Of a stretch of DNA of 41,658 nt, positions 1 to 8,875 are shown in pieces (the stretch's first letter is position 1; every line of letters starts with the position of its first letter). A program made the translations under genes and the position numbers. The notes below the pieces were generated by a model. That model did no database searches, was not told the DNA's origin, and worked only from the letters and a program-made list of their open reading frames with translations. The DNA is from Bacteroidia bacterium (GTDB taxonomy: Bacteria; Bacteroidota; Bacteroidia; CAIKAF01), in the NCBI GenBank assembly GCA_016742095.1, contig JACVCJ010000031.1:1-41658 (forward strand), in the 5' to 3' direction.

Positions 1-1
1 G

Positions 2-2902
2 GGTATGCCTGTACTGTGTGACACTGCGGTTGTTACTATTAACGTAACACCGGTAAACGATCCTCCGGTGATCGACCTGCCGAACGTAAGTACCCCGGAA
101 GATGTACCGGTAACGATCTGTTCACCGATTGTGGACGCCGATGCAGGCGATACCTTCACGGCTTCGTTCTGCGGTGGCCCATATAATGGAATATCTACGA
201 CTCCGGTAGTATTCAACGGCCAGGTATGCATTACGTATACACCTGCTGCCAACTACAACGGTACGGACAGCGTTTGCATCGTAGTATGTGACCAGAACGG
301 CGCCTGCGATACCTCGGTAAGTGTGATCACCATTACCCCGCTGAACGATCCGCCGGTAGCGAATAACGACAATGCCAATACCGGTTCTTCCACGCCGGTA
401 GTAATTAATGTTACGCCGAACGATACAGACATCGACGGAAACATCGATCCTGCTACGGTAACCATTACCAATGGCCCGGTAAACGGCGGTTCTGTGACCA
501 TCGATCCGGTAACGGGTGCCATTACCTATACCCCGGGTCCGAATACCTGCGGTACCGATCACTTTACCTACCAGGTTTGTGACGACGGTACTCCGCTGCC
601 TGCACTTTGCGATACCGCTGTGGTGACCATCACTATCAGCGACACCGAAGCGCCCGTGATCAGCTGTCCGGCTTCCCTGCCTGCCTTTACGGCCTTTGCA
701 GACATCTGCGGATACCAGATAAGCGGCTCGGCACTCGATGCCACGGCCAGCGACAACTGCGGTGCAGTGACCCTGACACACAACTATTATGCCTGGGCAA
801 ACCCGAACAGTCTGAACGGCGCTACTTTCCCGGTGGGAACAACGGTAGTGACCTGGACGGCTACGGATGCCGCGGGTAATACTTCCAGCTGCAACATCAG
901 TGTAACGGTGCAGGACCAGACGGCTCCGTCCTTCCTGAACTGTGCTTCCGGTGCGGTTTATACCGTAAGTCTCTTCCCGGATGACTGTGAAGGTGGCGTG
1001 ATATGGCCGATCCCCGTAGCTATGGACAACTGCGGCAGCGTAACCGTAACACAGACCTCCGGTCCGGCACACGGCTCCCTGCTTACGGTAGGTTCCTATG
1101 TAATTACGTATACGGCTACCGACGGCAACGGCAATTCCGACAGCTGTTCCTTCACTATTAATGTGATCGACACGGAAGATCCTACCATTACCTGTCCGGG
1201 TAATATCATCGCTGCCAATACCGATCCGGGTACCTGCAGCTGGACATCTCCGGCCGGTTCCCTGACGCCTCTGCTGGTTACCAGTAACTGTGCGGCTACC
1301 GTAGGCTGGTCTGTTCAGAATCCTGACGGTTCCGTAAATACGGGCGCCTCCGACATCAGCGGCTATGCGTTTGCAACGGGACAGTCCGTAGTGACCTACA
1401 CGGTTACCGAAACGGCCAGCGGTCAGAACTGGAGCTGCTCCTTTACCGTAAACGTGGCCGACCACGAAGCTCCTGCCATCAGCGGATGCCTGGGCGATAC
1501 CACGATATCCACCGATGCCGGTCAGTGCGGCGCGGCCTTCAGCTGGACGGCCCCGGTAGCTTCGGACAACTGTACGCTCAGCAGCTTTACATCTACACAT
1601 ACCCCGGGTGCTGTGTTCCCGGTAGGTACCACCACGGTTACCTACACAGCGGTGGACAGCTCCGGCAATACCACTACCTGCAGCTTTACTGTAACGGTTA
1701 ACGATACAGAGGCTCCGCAGATCAGCGATTGTCCGGCCGATATCGTTGTATCCAACGACAGCAGTCTCTGCAGCGCAGCCGTTAACTGGACAGCTCCTAC
1801 AGCTACAGACAACTGTGGTGCTACGCTCAGCGTAAGCTCCAGCCACCAGCCGGGCGATGTGTTCCCGGTAGGTTCTACCGTAGTGACCTATACCTTTACC
1901 GACGGTGCGGGTAACCAGCAGGTGTGCCGCTTTACGGTAACCGTAAATGATACGGAAGCTCCGGTCAGCCTGAACTGTCCTGCCGATATAAACAGCTGTA
2001 ACGAGTACATCAGCTGGACGCCTCCTTCCTTCAGCGATAACTGTAGCAGTATCCTGAACATCAGTTCTAATTATACGCCGGGTTCCCTGTTCCCCGTGGG
2101 CAGTACCCTCGTGATATATACCGCTACGGATGCGGCCGGTAACAGCAGCTCCTGTTCCTTCTACGTACGTCGTTCGGCCATACGCCTTGCCGCTGCCGGT
2201 CAGAACGTACAGTGCGCCGGTGCTGACGATGGAATAGCCGCTGTGATCGTAGACAACGCCATTGCTCCGTTCACGTTCGACTGGAACAACGGCAGCTCAT
2301 CCGACTCGGCATGGGCGGGCCTGGCCCCGGGTACCTACACGGTGACCGTAACCGATGCCATCGGCTGTTCGGCCATGGCCAGCGTGACCATCACAGAACC
2401 GGAACCGCTGCGCCTGGGCATCACTTCGGTGAGCAATGCCATCTGCGGACTGGAAGACGGTACCATTTACAGCGAAACGGCTGGCGGTACCGAACCTTAC
2501 ACGTACCTGTGGAGCAATGGCTATGCCGGACCTGTACTGATCGCCGAAGCCGGTAACTACACCCTGACGGTGACCGATGCCAACGGCTGTACCGATACGG
2601 CGAACGTGGACCTGAACTGCGACTTTAAAGTGCCGCAGCTGGTATCGCCCAACGGCGACGGACACAACGATACCTGGACCATACCGGGCATTGAACTGTA
2701 TCCCGATGCGGTGGTGGAACTGTACAACCGCTGGGGTAACCTGGTGTACAAGGCTTCCCCTTACCTGAACGACTTTGCCGGTTACTCAAACGGTATGGCC
2801 ACGATCGGAAACCAGAAACTGCCCGCAGGGACCTACTTCTATGTGATCATTCTGAAAAAAGGAGAAAAAGCCTACCAGGGTTACATAGAGCTTACCTACT
2901 AA
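2..2902 (+). CDS. Giant HYR/SprB-repeat surface adhesin with T9SS type B sorting domain (5' end missing)
   Basis: The frame is open from the left edge, so the true start lies upstream; residues are numbered here from the ATG at position 5. Residues 1-210 are cadherin/VCBS-like modules with VNDPPV and TPxPxLCDTAVVTI signatures. Residues about 213-725 hold six HYR-type modules, each opening with a D[TH]EAP-like motif and carrying paired cysteines. Residues 729-875 are SprB-type repeats (GLAPGTYTVTVTDAIGC). Residues 876-965 match the gliding-motility-associated C-terminal domain, with SPNGDGHNDTW, LYNRWGNLVY and LPAGTYFYVI. That domain is the type B signal for export and surface attachment by the type IX secretion system. 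The likely role is a secreted or surface adhesin; the ligand cannot be read from sequence. A PorP/SprF gene follows directly, as is usual for this class. Confidence 0.9.
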   Translation, partial: GMPVLCDTAVVTINVTPVNDPPVIDLPNVSTPEDVPVTICSPIVDADAGDTFTASFCGGPYNGISTTPVVFNGQVCITYTPAANYNGTDSVCIVVCDQNGACDTSVSVITITPLNDPPVANNDNANTGSSTPVVINVTPNDTDIDGNIDPATVTITNGPVNGGSVTIDPVTGAITYTPGPNTCGTDHFTYQVCDDGTPLPALCDTAVVTITISDTEAPVISCPASLPAFTAFADICGYQISGSALDATASDNCGAVTLTHNYYAWANPNSLNGATFPVGTTVVTWTATDAAGNTSSCNISVTVQDQTAPSFLNCASGAVYTVSLFPDDCEGGVIWPIPVAMDNCGSVTVTQTSGPAHGSLLTVGSYVITYTATDGNGNSDSCSFTINVIDTEDPTITCPGNIIAANTDPGTCSWTSPAGSLTPLLVTSNCAATVGWSVQNPDGSVNTGASDISGYAFATGQSVVTYTVTETASGQNWSCSFTVNVADHEAPAISGCLGDTTISTDAGQCGAAFSWTAPVASDNCTLSSFTSTHTPGAVFPVGTTTVTYTAVDSSGNTTTCSFTVTVNDTEAPQISDCPADIVVSNDSSLCSAAVNWTAPTATDNCGATLSVSSSHQPGDVFPVGSTVVTYTFTDGAGNQQVCRFTVTVNDTEAPVSLNCPADINSCNEYISWTPPSFSDNCSSILNISSNYTPGSLFPVGSTLVIYTATDAAGNSSSCSFYVRRSAIRLAAAGQNVQCAGADDGIAAVIVDNAIAPFTFDWNNGSSSDSAWAGLAPGTYTVTVTDAIGCSAMASVTITEPEPLRLGITSVSNAICGLEDGTIYSETAGGTEPYTYLWSNGYAGPVLIAEAGNYTLTVTDANGCTDTANVDLNCDFKVPQLVSPNGDGHNDTWTIPGIELYPDAVVELYNRWGNLVYKASPYLNDFAGYSNGMATIGNQKLPAGTYFYVIILKKGEKAYQGYIELTY
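641..2170 (+). repeat. Tandem HYR-type domain repeats in the adhesin
   Basis: About six modules of roughly 80-90 codons recur. Each begins with a D-T-E-A-P or similar box (DTEAP, DQTAP, DTEDP, DHEAP, DTEAP, DTEAP). Each continues through a Cys-Pro pair, a central DNC motif and a PVGTTxVTYT strand, and ends with GNxxxCSFTVTV. Copies have diverged at the nucleotide level, so this is old duplication rather than recent expansion. Confidence 0.8.
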
Positions 2903-2909
2903 AAAAGAC

Positions 2910-2947
2910 GCAGGCCCGTTGGGTTTGTCCGCCGGGCCTGCTTTATC
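2910..2947 (+). terminator. Hairpin terminator after the adhesin gene
   Basis: GCAGGCCCG (2910-2918) pairs perfectly with CGGGCCTGC (2933-2941) across a 14-nt loop, followed by a weak CTTTATC tail. It lies between the adhesin stop and the PorP/SprF start. It could attenuate rather than fully separate the adhesin from the downstream genes. Confidence 0.7.
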
Positions 2948-2983
2948 ATAACATTTTGCATAAAATATAAACAGCATTATACA

Positions 2984-3907
2984 ATGAAAAAACTGGGTTT
3001 AATGGTTTCACTGATCTTACTCTCCCTTTGCCGGGCAGACGTATTCAGCCAGACCGAAGAGCAGGTATCGCTCTACATGTTTAATCCGTTGCTTTTCAAC
3101 CCGGCCTATGCAGGTACGCGGGGTTCCATAAACCTTGTGGCCAGCGGCCGCTTCCAGTGGGTGGGCTTCGAAGGCGCCCCGCGCAGCCAGTTCCTTTCTT
3201 TCAGTGCGCCGGTAGTGGGGCAGAGCCTGGGACTGGGTTTCCACCTCAGTAACGACCAGATCGGTGCGCGTAGCCGTACTTCGGCCTTTGCCGATATCTC
3301 CTACAGCATCAAACTCAACCGCAGGGACCACCGCCTGGCCTTTGGTATGAGCGGCGGAGCCGACTGGCAGGTATACAATTTCTCGCGCCTGTACACCACC
3401 GATCCGGGCGATCCGGCATACGGATATTACGCCAGCCGCGTACGTCCGAACTTCGGAGCGGGTATCTATTACTACGGCGAGCGCCATTACTTCGGGATAT
3501 CGGTGCCGCGCATGCTGCGTAACCGCCTGGGCAACCAGGATATCGGCGAAAACCTGCAGCGCCGCCACTTTTACGTGACCGCCGGTTATGTATTCAAGAT
3601 CAACAGCGTGGTGGACTTTAAGCCGAGCACCCTCGTGAAGATCTCAGAGAATGCACCGCTTACCTTCGATCTCAATGCCAATTTCCTGTTCCATAAAACC
3701 CTGTGGGTAGGTGCCATGTACCGCTTCCACGAGGCCGTGGGTCTGAATATGGCCGTGATCGTTAAAAATACGGTAAGCATCGGTTATGCCTTCGAACTGC
3801 CGGTAAACGGTATGGTGAACGCCCGCCAGTGGGGCAGCCACGAGATCATGGTAGGCTTTGACCTGCGTACGAAGAAAAAACCTGTCCGTTCACCCCGCTA
3901 TTTCTAA
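2984..3907 (+). CDS. PorP/SprF family type IX secretion outer-membrane protein
   Basis: This 307-residue protein starts with a signal peptide (MKKLGLMVSLILLSLCRADVFSQ), then the family hallmark YMFNPLLFNPAYAGTRG. The rest is alternating beta strands typical of an outer-membrane barrel of about 300-340 residues. PorP/SprF proteins sit in the outer membrane, bind type B C-terminal domains and help export or anchor their partner adhesin. The adjacent upstream adhesin has exactly that type of domain, so the two are probably a dedicated pair. The downstream OmpA-type gene begins 16 nt after this stop and is probably co-transcribed. The family call is secure; the pairing is inferred from adjacency. 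Confidence 0.88.
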   Translation: MKKLGLMVSLILLSLCRADVFSQTEEQVSLYMFNPLLFNPAYAGTRGSINLVASGRFQWVGFEGAPRSQFLSFSAPVVGQSLGLGFHLSNDQIGARSRTSAFADISYSIKLNRRDHRLAFGMSGGADWQVYNFSRLYTTDPGDPAYGYYASRVRPNFGAGIYYYGERHYFGISVPRMLRNRLGNQDIGENLQRRHFYVTAGYVFKINSVVDFKPSTLVKISENAPLTFDLNANFLFHKTLWVGAMYRFHEAVGLNMAVIVKNTVSIGYAFELPVNGMVNARQWGSHEIMVGFDLRTKKKPVRSPRYF

Positions 3908-3923
3908 TCAACAAGCAAGCATC

Positions 3924-6179
3924 ATGAAAAAAGTATATATATACGCATGTGTATTCCTGCTGGCTTCGTCGGCACAGGCCCAGACGGCACGCAGGAACCT
4001 GGCCGAGCGCTATTTCGGACTCCTCGACTATACGGCGGCCAGCCCCATCTATAACGAACTGGCCCGCAAGACCGTTAAAAAATCGGGCAAGGGCAGATCG
4101 GCCGACTGGGAAGTGGTACGCAAAGCCGCTCAGTCTGAATTCTATACCCGCGATTACGGCAAGGCTTCGGCCTGGTACCAGTCGCTGGTGAACGGAAAAG
4201 CTGCGGTTGCTGACGATTATACCATGTATTTTGAAGCGCTGCGCTACCAGGGCAAATACGATGAGGCCGCCGCCGTGCTCCGCGATATGAAAGCCCAGGG
4301 ACACGAACTCGGTACCCTGAAGGAGTATGAGCGCAACCTGAACTACCCCGTGTACCTCATGCGCGACAGCACACGCTATACCGTAAAGGAAATGCCTTTC
4401 AACAAAGGACTGGGCGATTTTTCACCGGCCTATTACGAGGATGGGCTCATTTTTGTCTCTACCCGCAAATCACAGGCCCTGATGTCGAAATACGGATGGG
4501 ACAACACCGGTTACCTGAACGTGTATTATGCCCGTCCGAAGAACGGCGAATACCGTAAAAAGGCAAAACTGCAGAAGAAAGAACTGAAGACCCGCGAGCA
4601 CGACGGCCCGGTGTTTTTCAGCAAAGACAACAGACAGGCCTTTATTACCCGCAACCGTACCGAAAAAGACGTGCGTAAGGGAACGATCGTGAACCTGAGT
4701 TTATACATAGCCGAAAAAGGTACCAACGGTAAATGGAGCGTTCCGCAGCCCTTTGCCTACAATTCAGCGGTGTATTCCGTGGGACACGCGGCCCTTTCTC
4801 CGGATGAGAAGACCCTGTACTTTGTAAGCGATATGCCGGGCGGACAGGGTGGAACCGACCTCTGGATGTGCCGCCGTGAAGGCAACGGCTGGTCGGCCCC
4901 GCAGAACATGGGCAAGACCCTCAATACCGAAAAGGACGAAATGTTCCCCTTTGTGGCCGATGACGGTACGCTGTACTACGCATCCAACGGACTGGCCGGT
5001 CTGGGCGGACTCGATATTTTCGAAAGCCGCGCCGGCAGCAACGGGTTCATGGCCCCGCTGAACATGGGTTATCCGCTCAATACCAAAGCCGATGATTTTG
5101 CACTGATCACCCGCGATAATAAAACGGGCTACTTTTCTTCGGACCGCCGCGGGTATACCGACCGCGTAATGGGCGTGGAAATGCGCCGCGTGGTGCTGGA
5201 AGTGGAAGGTACCGTAAGCGATAAGGACGATCCCGCCAAAAAACTGGGCAATGTACAGGTGGTACTCCGCAACAAAACCTTAGGGGATTCCACCGTCGTA
5301 TACACCGATTCCCTGGGGAATTTCACCTTCCCGCTGCTGAAGGACTGCGATTACGAAATTGCCGGTACCAAAGAGAACTTCGACCTGGTAACCCCGGCCA
5401 CACTGAGCACACAGGGTAAAAACACCTCGGAAGTGCTGCGTGCCGACCTGCAGATGGAAGACAACACTCTGCCCAGGGAAAGAGCGTACCGCATGCTGTT
5501 CGTAGTGAAGGACTGCAGTACCGGGAATCCCGTTCCGAACGCCGAAATGAGCGTGAAAGAAGAAGGAGGTAATGAGAAGAAGTTCTATACGTCGAATGCC
5601 GCAGGCGAGATCGAGATCCTGAAAACGGAACCCGTTGTACAGGGCGAAGCGCTGCAGCCGAAACAGTGGAAATACATCATAGAGAACACGGGCGCCGGTT
5701 TCTTCCCGGAGACCAAGAAAATGGCCTTTGAATTCGGCAATACAGAGCCCGGTGCGGAAAAACGCAAGGAGTTCGTGCTGAACAAAGACGTGTGTTTCAA
5801 CCCGATCAGGGAAAATGCCGTATTCGAACTGAAAGATATTTACTATGATTACAACAAGGCCACTCTGCGTCCGCAGAGTATGGTGGAACTGGATAAAGTG
5901 TACGATTTCCTGAAACGGAACCCACAGATCAAGGTGCAGCTGTCTTCGCACACCGACAGCCGCGGTTCCGACTCGTACAACCTGAGCCTGTCGCAGCGCC
6001 GCGCCCAGAGCTGTGTGGATTACCTGATCAAGACCAAGGGTATTTCTGCCGAAAGCCTGGTAGCCAAAGGGTATGGCGAAACCATGCTTGCCAACAAATG
6101 TGCCAACGGGGTCAAGTGTACCGATGAGGAACACCAGGCCAACCGTCGTACCGAGATACGTATTTTAAAAGTACAATAA
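3924..6179 (+). CDS. PorE-like OmpA family protein (TPR, beta-propeller, carboxypeptidase-regulatory-like, OmpA)
   Basis: The ATG at 3924 gives 751 residues starting with a clear signal peptide (MKKVYIYACVFLLASSAQAQ). The longer frame from 3858 overlaps the previous gene and lacks a signal, so I reject it. Residues about 22-150 are helical and TPR-like. Residues 150-430 carry WD40/PD40-type blades (ALSPDEKTLYFVSD, ASNGLAGLGGLDIF). Residues 430-620 hold carboxypeptidase-regulatory-like beta folds. Residues 640-751 form an OmpA peptidoglycan-binding domain (SSHTDSRGSDSYN, then NRRTEIRI). This order matches P. gingivalis PorE, a type IX secretion component linking the machine to peptidoglycan. 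A copy next to an adhesin and a PorP/SprF gene is more likely an accessory paralogue than the core PorE. Confidence 0.85.
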   Translation: MKKVYIYACVFLLASSAQAQTARRNLAERYFGLLDYTAASPIYNELARKTVKKSGKGRSADWEVVRKAAQSEFYTRDYGKASAWYQSLVNGKAAVADDYTMYFEALRYQGKYDEAAAVLRDMKAQGHELGTLKEYERNLNYPVYLMRDSTRYTVKEMPFNKGLGDFSPAYYEDGLIFVSTRKSQALMSKYGWDNTGYLNVYYARPKNGEYRKKAKLQKKELKTREHDGPVFFSKDNRQAFITRNRTEKDVRKGTIVNLSLYIAEKGTNGKWSVPQPFAYNSAVYSVGHAALSPDEKTLYFVSDMPGGQGGTDLWMCRREGNGWSAPQNMGKTLNTEKDEMFPFVADDGTLYYASNGLAGLGGLDIFESRAGSNGFMAPLNMGYPLNTKADDFALITRDNKTGYFSSDRRGYTDRVMGVEMRRVVLEVEGTVSDKDDPAKKLGNVQVVLRNKTLGDSTVVYTDSLGNFTFPLLKDCDYEIAGTKENFDLVTPATLSTQGKNTSEVLRADLQMEDNTLPRERAYRMLFVVKDCSTGNPVPNAEMSVKEEGGNEKKFYTSNAAGEIEILKTEPVVQGEALQPKQWKYIIENTGAGFFPETKKMAFEFGNTEPGAEKRKEFVLNKDVCFNPIRENAVFELKDIYYDYNKATLRPQSMVELDKVYDFLKRNPQIKVQLSSHTDSRGSDSYNLSLSQRRAQSCVDYLIKTKGISAESLVAKGYGETMLANKCANGVKCTDEEHQANRRTEIRILKVQ

Positions 6180-6204
6180 CGCGTTAAGTGGTTAGAGAAA
6201 AAGA

Positions 6205-6277
6205 GGCCGGACCGGGCGTCTGCTTTTGGTCCGGCCGATTTTGGAGGGGAGGTCCTGGGAAGACCTCCCTTTTTTTT
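6205..6277 (+). terminator. Two tandem terminator hairpins after the OmpA gene
   Basis: Hairpin one pairs GGCCGGACC (6205-6213) with GGTCCGGCC (6228-6236). Hairpin two pairs GGGAGGTC (6247-6254) with GACCTCCC (6262-6269) and runs into eight T residues (6270-6277), a textbook intrinsic terminator. Together they close the adhesin cassette against the convergent asd gene. Confidence 0.88.
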
Positions 6278-6283
6278 GTGCAC

Positions 6284-6316
6284 AAAAAAAGGCTCTTACG
6301 GTTACCCGTAAAAGCC
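6284..6316 (-). terminator. Terminator of the thiL-asd transcript
   Basis: On the minus strand an imperfect hairpin formed by 6306-6316 (GGCTTTTACGG) and 6291-6301 (CCGTAAGAGCC) is followed by seven U residues (6290-6284). It sits about 25 nt past the asd stop and back to back with the plus-strand terminator. Confidence 0.8.
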
Positions 6317-6340
6317 CTATATATAAAAAAAACAAGGTAC

Positions 6341-7336
6341 TTATTTTACAAAACCTTTCGATGTGATGTATTCCGCGATCTGTACGGCATTGGTAGCTGC
6401 GCCTTTACGCAGGTTGTCCGAAACGATCCAGCAGTTGAGGGTATTTTCGCGGGTTTCGTCGTAACGTATACGTCCTACAAAGGTATCATCTGAATCTGAC
6501 GCGTGCAAGAGCGGCATGGGATATTGCAGGTGTGCGGGGTCATCGATCACCTTTACGCCGGGCGCTTTCTCAAGCAGGCTGCGGATCTGCTGCAGGTCAA
6601 AAGAATTTTCAAATTCGATGTTCACACTTTCGCTGTGGCCGCCCATTACGGGTACGCGTACGCAGGTGGCCGTAAGCTTTATGGAATCGTCGCCCATGAT
6701 CTTGCGAGTCTCGTTCGTCATCTTCATTTCTTCTTTGGTGTAGCCGTTGTCCATAAAAATGTCGATCTGGGGGATCAGGTTCAGGTCGATGGGGTAGGGA
6801 TAGGCCATGGCGCCCGCCACGCCTTTACGTTCGTTCTGCAGCTGGTCTACGGCTTTTTTGCCGGTACCGGTCACGCTCTGGTAGGTGCTTACCACCACAC
6901 GGCGTATGTGCAGCGCTTCATGCAGGGGTTTCAGCACCAGCACCAGCTGTATGGTACTGCAGTTGGGGTTGGCAATGATCTTATCCTCGGCGCTCAGCAC
7001 ATGACCGTTCACTTCGGGTACCACCAGCTTTTTCGTCGGGTCCATGCGCCAGGCCGAACTGTTGTCGATCACCGTGATACCGGCTTCGGCAAATTTCGGG
7101 GCCCATTCCAGCGAAGTGCTTCCCCCGGCTGAAAAAAGTGCGATGGCCGGCTTTCGCTCTATGGCTTCCGTAGCCGAAACCACCGTATATTCCTTGCCCC
7201 GGAAACGTACCGTTTTTCCCAGGGAGCTTTCACTCGCCACGGGGATCAGTTCACTCACGGGAAAGTTCCGCTCTTCCAGTATCTGTAACATTTTCTGACC
7301 TACCAGCCCGGTAGCGCCTACTACGGCAATTTTCAT
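6341..7336 (-). CDS. asd: Aspartate-semialdehyde dehydrogenase
   Basis: This 331-residue cytoplasmic enzyme makes L-aspartate 4-semialdehyde from aspartyl phosphate with NADPH, for lysine/diaminopimelate, threonine and methionine synthesis. The N-terminus is the NADP-binding GATGLVGQ motif. The catalytic cysteine is C126 in NPNCSTIQL, and the conserved RVPVMGGHSESV segment carries the active-site histidine. Length is normal for the family. It starts 23 nt after the thiL stop on the same strand, so the two are probably one transcript, ended by the hairpin at 6284-6316. Confidence 0.95.
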   Translation of the reverse strand: MKIAVVGATGLVGQKMLQILEERNFPVSELIPVASESSLGKTVRFRGKEYTVVSATEAIERKPAIALFSAGGSTSLEWAPKFAEAGITVIDNSSAWRMDPTKKLVVPEVNGHVLSAEDKIIANPNCSTIQLVLVLKPLHEALHIRRVVVSTYQSVTGTGKKAVDQLQNERKGVAGAMAYPYPIDLNLIPQIDIFMDNGYTKEEMKMTNETRKIMGDDSIKLTATCVRVPVMGGHSESVNIEFENSFDLQQIRSLLEKAPGVKVIDDPAHLQYPMPLLHASDSDDTFVGRIRYDETRENTLNCWIVSDNLRKGAATNAVQIAEYITSKGFVK

Positions 7337-7359
7337 TTTTTATGTAATTTTTTTAGTTT

Positions 7360-8403
7360 TTATTGAAATGCGTTCCACCCGCCGGCCGTCAGGTCACTTA
7401 CGCGGCCGTCCGGGGTTTCGATCTTAATGCCCTCCGAAGCGGCGCTCATGTAGCCGATGATCGTAATATCGGGACTTTTCGAGATCTTTTCGTAGTCGCT
7501 CTGTTTCAGGGTGAACAGCAGTTCGTAATCCTCGCCGCCGTTCAGGGCCGCCACGCCGGGGTGCACCTTCAGTTCTTCGAGGAAGGAGGCCGCCGAAGGG
7601 TCAACCGGTATGCGGTTCAGGTAAATATGCGCTCCCAGCCCGGATGCTTTGCAGATATGCCCGATCTCGGAAGCGAGTCCGTCCGAAATATCCATCATGG
7701 CCGTAGGTTTAATGCCCATTTCGGCCAGTGCGGTAATAATGTCGATGCGGGCTTCGGGTTTCAGCTGGCGTTCCAGTATATAGTCATTGCCGCTCAGGTC
7801 GGGTTGTACGGCCGGGTTGTCCTTGAATATCTGTTTTTCACGTTCCAGCAGGCGCAGCCCGGCATAGGCCGCTCCCAGGTCACCGGTCACACACAGCAGT
7901 TCGCGTTCGGCGGCCCCGCTGCGGTATACGATCTGTTCTTCATCGGCATAACCGATCACCGTGCCGCTGAGTACCATACCGCGTATCGAAGAGGACGTAT
8001 CGCCGCCGATGAGTTCCACGCCGTACTTTTCGCAGGCCGCATGTATGCCTTTGTACAGCTCATCTACCGCTTCCACGGTGAATTTAGCCGAAAGCGCAAT
8101 ATTCATCAGCAGTTGCGCCGGTTTTACGTTCATGGCCAGCATATCGCTGAAGTTCACTACGGCGGCCTTGTAACCCAGGTGTTTCAGGGGTACGTAGGCC
8201 AGGTCGAAATGTACGCCTTCGCACAGCAGATCGGTACTCAGCAATACCTTTTTACCCTGCGGATCGGTCACCGCACAATCGTCCCCGATGCCTTTTATCG
8301 TCTGTTCGTGTACAAATTTCTTCGTTTGGCCGATACGCTCTATCAGCCCGAATTCGCCTATTTGCTGCAGGTTTGTAAGTTCCGGATTCGTTTCTTCGAT
8401 CAT
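7360..8403 (-). CDS. thiL: Thiamine-monophosphate kinase
   Basis: The 347-residue protein has the AIR synthase-type fold of ThiL, which phosphorylates thiamine monophosphate to the active cofactor thiamine diphosphate using ATP. Diagnostic segments are FGLIERI near the N-terminus, GIGDDCAV (Mg/ATP aspartates), LLSTDLLCEGVHFD, then the NFSDMLAMNVKP segment, with MDISDGLASEI in the second half. It is transcribed away from the suf operon and leads into asd. No perfect TAnnTTTG box was found upstream of it on the minus strand. Confidence 0.93.
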   Translation of the reverse strand: MIEETNPELTNLQQIGEFGLIERIGQTKKFVHEQTIKGIGDDCAVTDPQGKKVLLSTDLLCEGVHFDLAYVPLKHLGYKAAVVNFSDMLAMNVKPAQLLMNIALSAKFTVEAVDELYKGIHAACEKYGVELIGGDTSSSIRGMVLSGTVIGYADEEQIVYRSGAAERELLCVTGDLGAAYAGLRLLEREKQIFKDNPAVQPDLSGNDYILERQLKPEARIDIITALAEMGIKPTAMMDISDGLASEIGHICKASGLGAHIYLNRIPVDPSAASFLEELKVHPGVAALNGGEDYELLFTLKQSDYEKISKSPDITIIGYMSAASEGIKIETPDGRVSDLTAGGWNAFQ

Positions 8404-8442
8404 CTTATTAAAAATTTCTATCCCTTATTTAGGGGAATTGAC

Positions 8443-8450
8443 TACCTTTG
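8443..8450 (+). promoter_or_regulatory. Candidate -7 promoter box of the suf operon
   Basis: TACCTTTG is an exact match to the Bacteroidota -7 consensus TAnnTTTG. Transcription would start near 8454, giving a leader of about 77 nt before the first gene at 8531. No convincing -33 TTTG is seen. The box lies in the divergent gap between thiL and the suf genes. Confidence 0.65.
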
Positions 8451-8462
8451 CACCGTGGGAGT

Positions 8463-8485
8463 TTATTTAGACTGATTCTAAATAA
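8463..8485. promoter_or_regulatory. Perfect 9-bp inverted repeat in the suf leader, candidate metalloregulator operator
   Basis: TTATTTAGA (8463-8471) and TCTAAATAA (8477-8485) are exact reverse complements separated by CTGAT. The palindrome lies about 13 nt past the TACCTTTG box and just past the predicted transcription start, where a bound repressor would block the suf operon. Its AT-rich shape resembles operators of Fur- or DtxR-class iron regulators; that assignment is inference. An RNA hairpin role is also possible, although the stem is AT-rich and weak. Confidence 0.55.
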
Positions 8486-8530
8486 TATTCCCCTTCTTAA
8501 AAACACAACAAAAGTAACGCATTCATTGAA

Positions 8531-8857
8531 ATGATTACCGTTTCTGATATAGCAAAAGAAAAATTAGAGGAACTGCGCCGTGCCGAAGGGCATGCCGAGT
8601 CGGCTTTCCTGCGCGTAGGCGTGGAAGGCGGCGGTTGTTCCGGGCTTACCTACCAGCTGAAGTTCGACGATGAAATGAAGGCTGACGATAAGCTGTTCGA
8701 AGATAAAGGAGTACAGATCGTAGTGAGCAAAAAGAGCTTTTTATACCTGGTGGGCACCGAGCTGGACTTCAGCGACGGCCTCAACGGCAAAGGCTTTCAG
8801 TTTAAAAACCCGAACGCTACCCGTACCTGTGGCTGCGGCGAAAGTTTCTCGGTTTAA
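8531..8857 (+). CDS. A-type iron-sulfur carrier protein (IscA/SufA/HesB family)
   Basis: This 108-residue protein has the three conserved cysteines of A-type carriers: C36 in GGGCSGLTY, and C100 and C102 in the C-terminal CGCGESF. Such proteins take Fe-S clusters from the SufBCD scaffold and deliver them to client enzymes in the cytoplasm. It is the first gene of the operon and is followed 18 nt later by sufB, which supports a SufA-like role. IscA, SufA and ErpA cannot be told apart from this sequence alone, so no symbol is given. Confidence 0.92.
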   Translation: MITVSDIAKEKLEELRRAEGHAESAFLRVGVEGGGCSGLTYQLKFDDEMKADDKLFEDKGVQIVVSKKSFLYLVGTELDFSDGLNGKGFQFKNPNATRTCGCGESFSV

Positions 8858-8875
8858 CATTACAACGGTTTCTCC

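Noticed and set aside
122-1846. A 574-residue open frame on the minus strand opposite the HYR repeats
   Set aside because: It mirrors the repetitive adhesin, is very rich in Arg and Gly, and has no start context or recognisable domain. It is an artefact of repetitive GC-biased codons.
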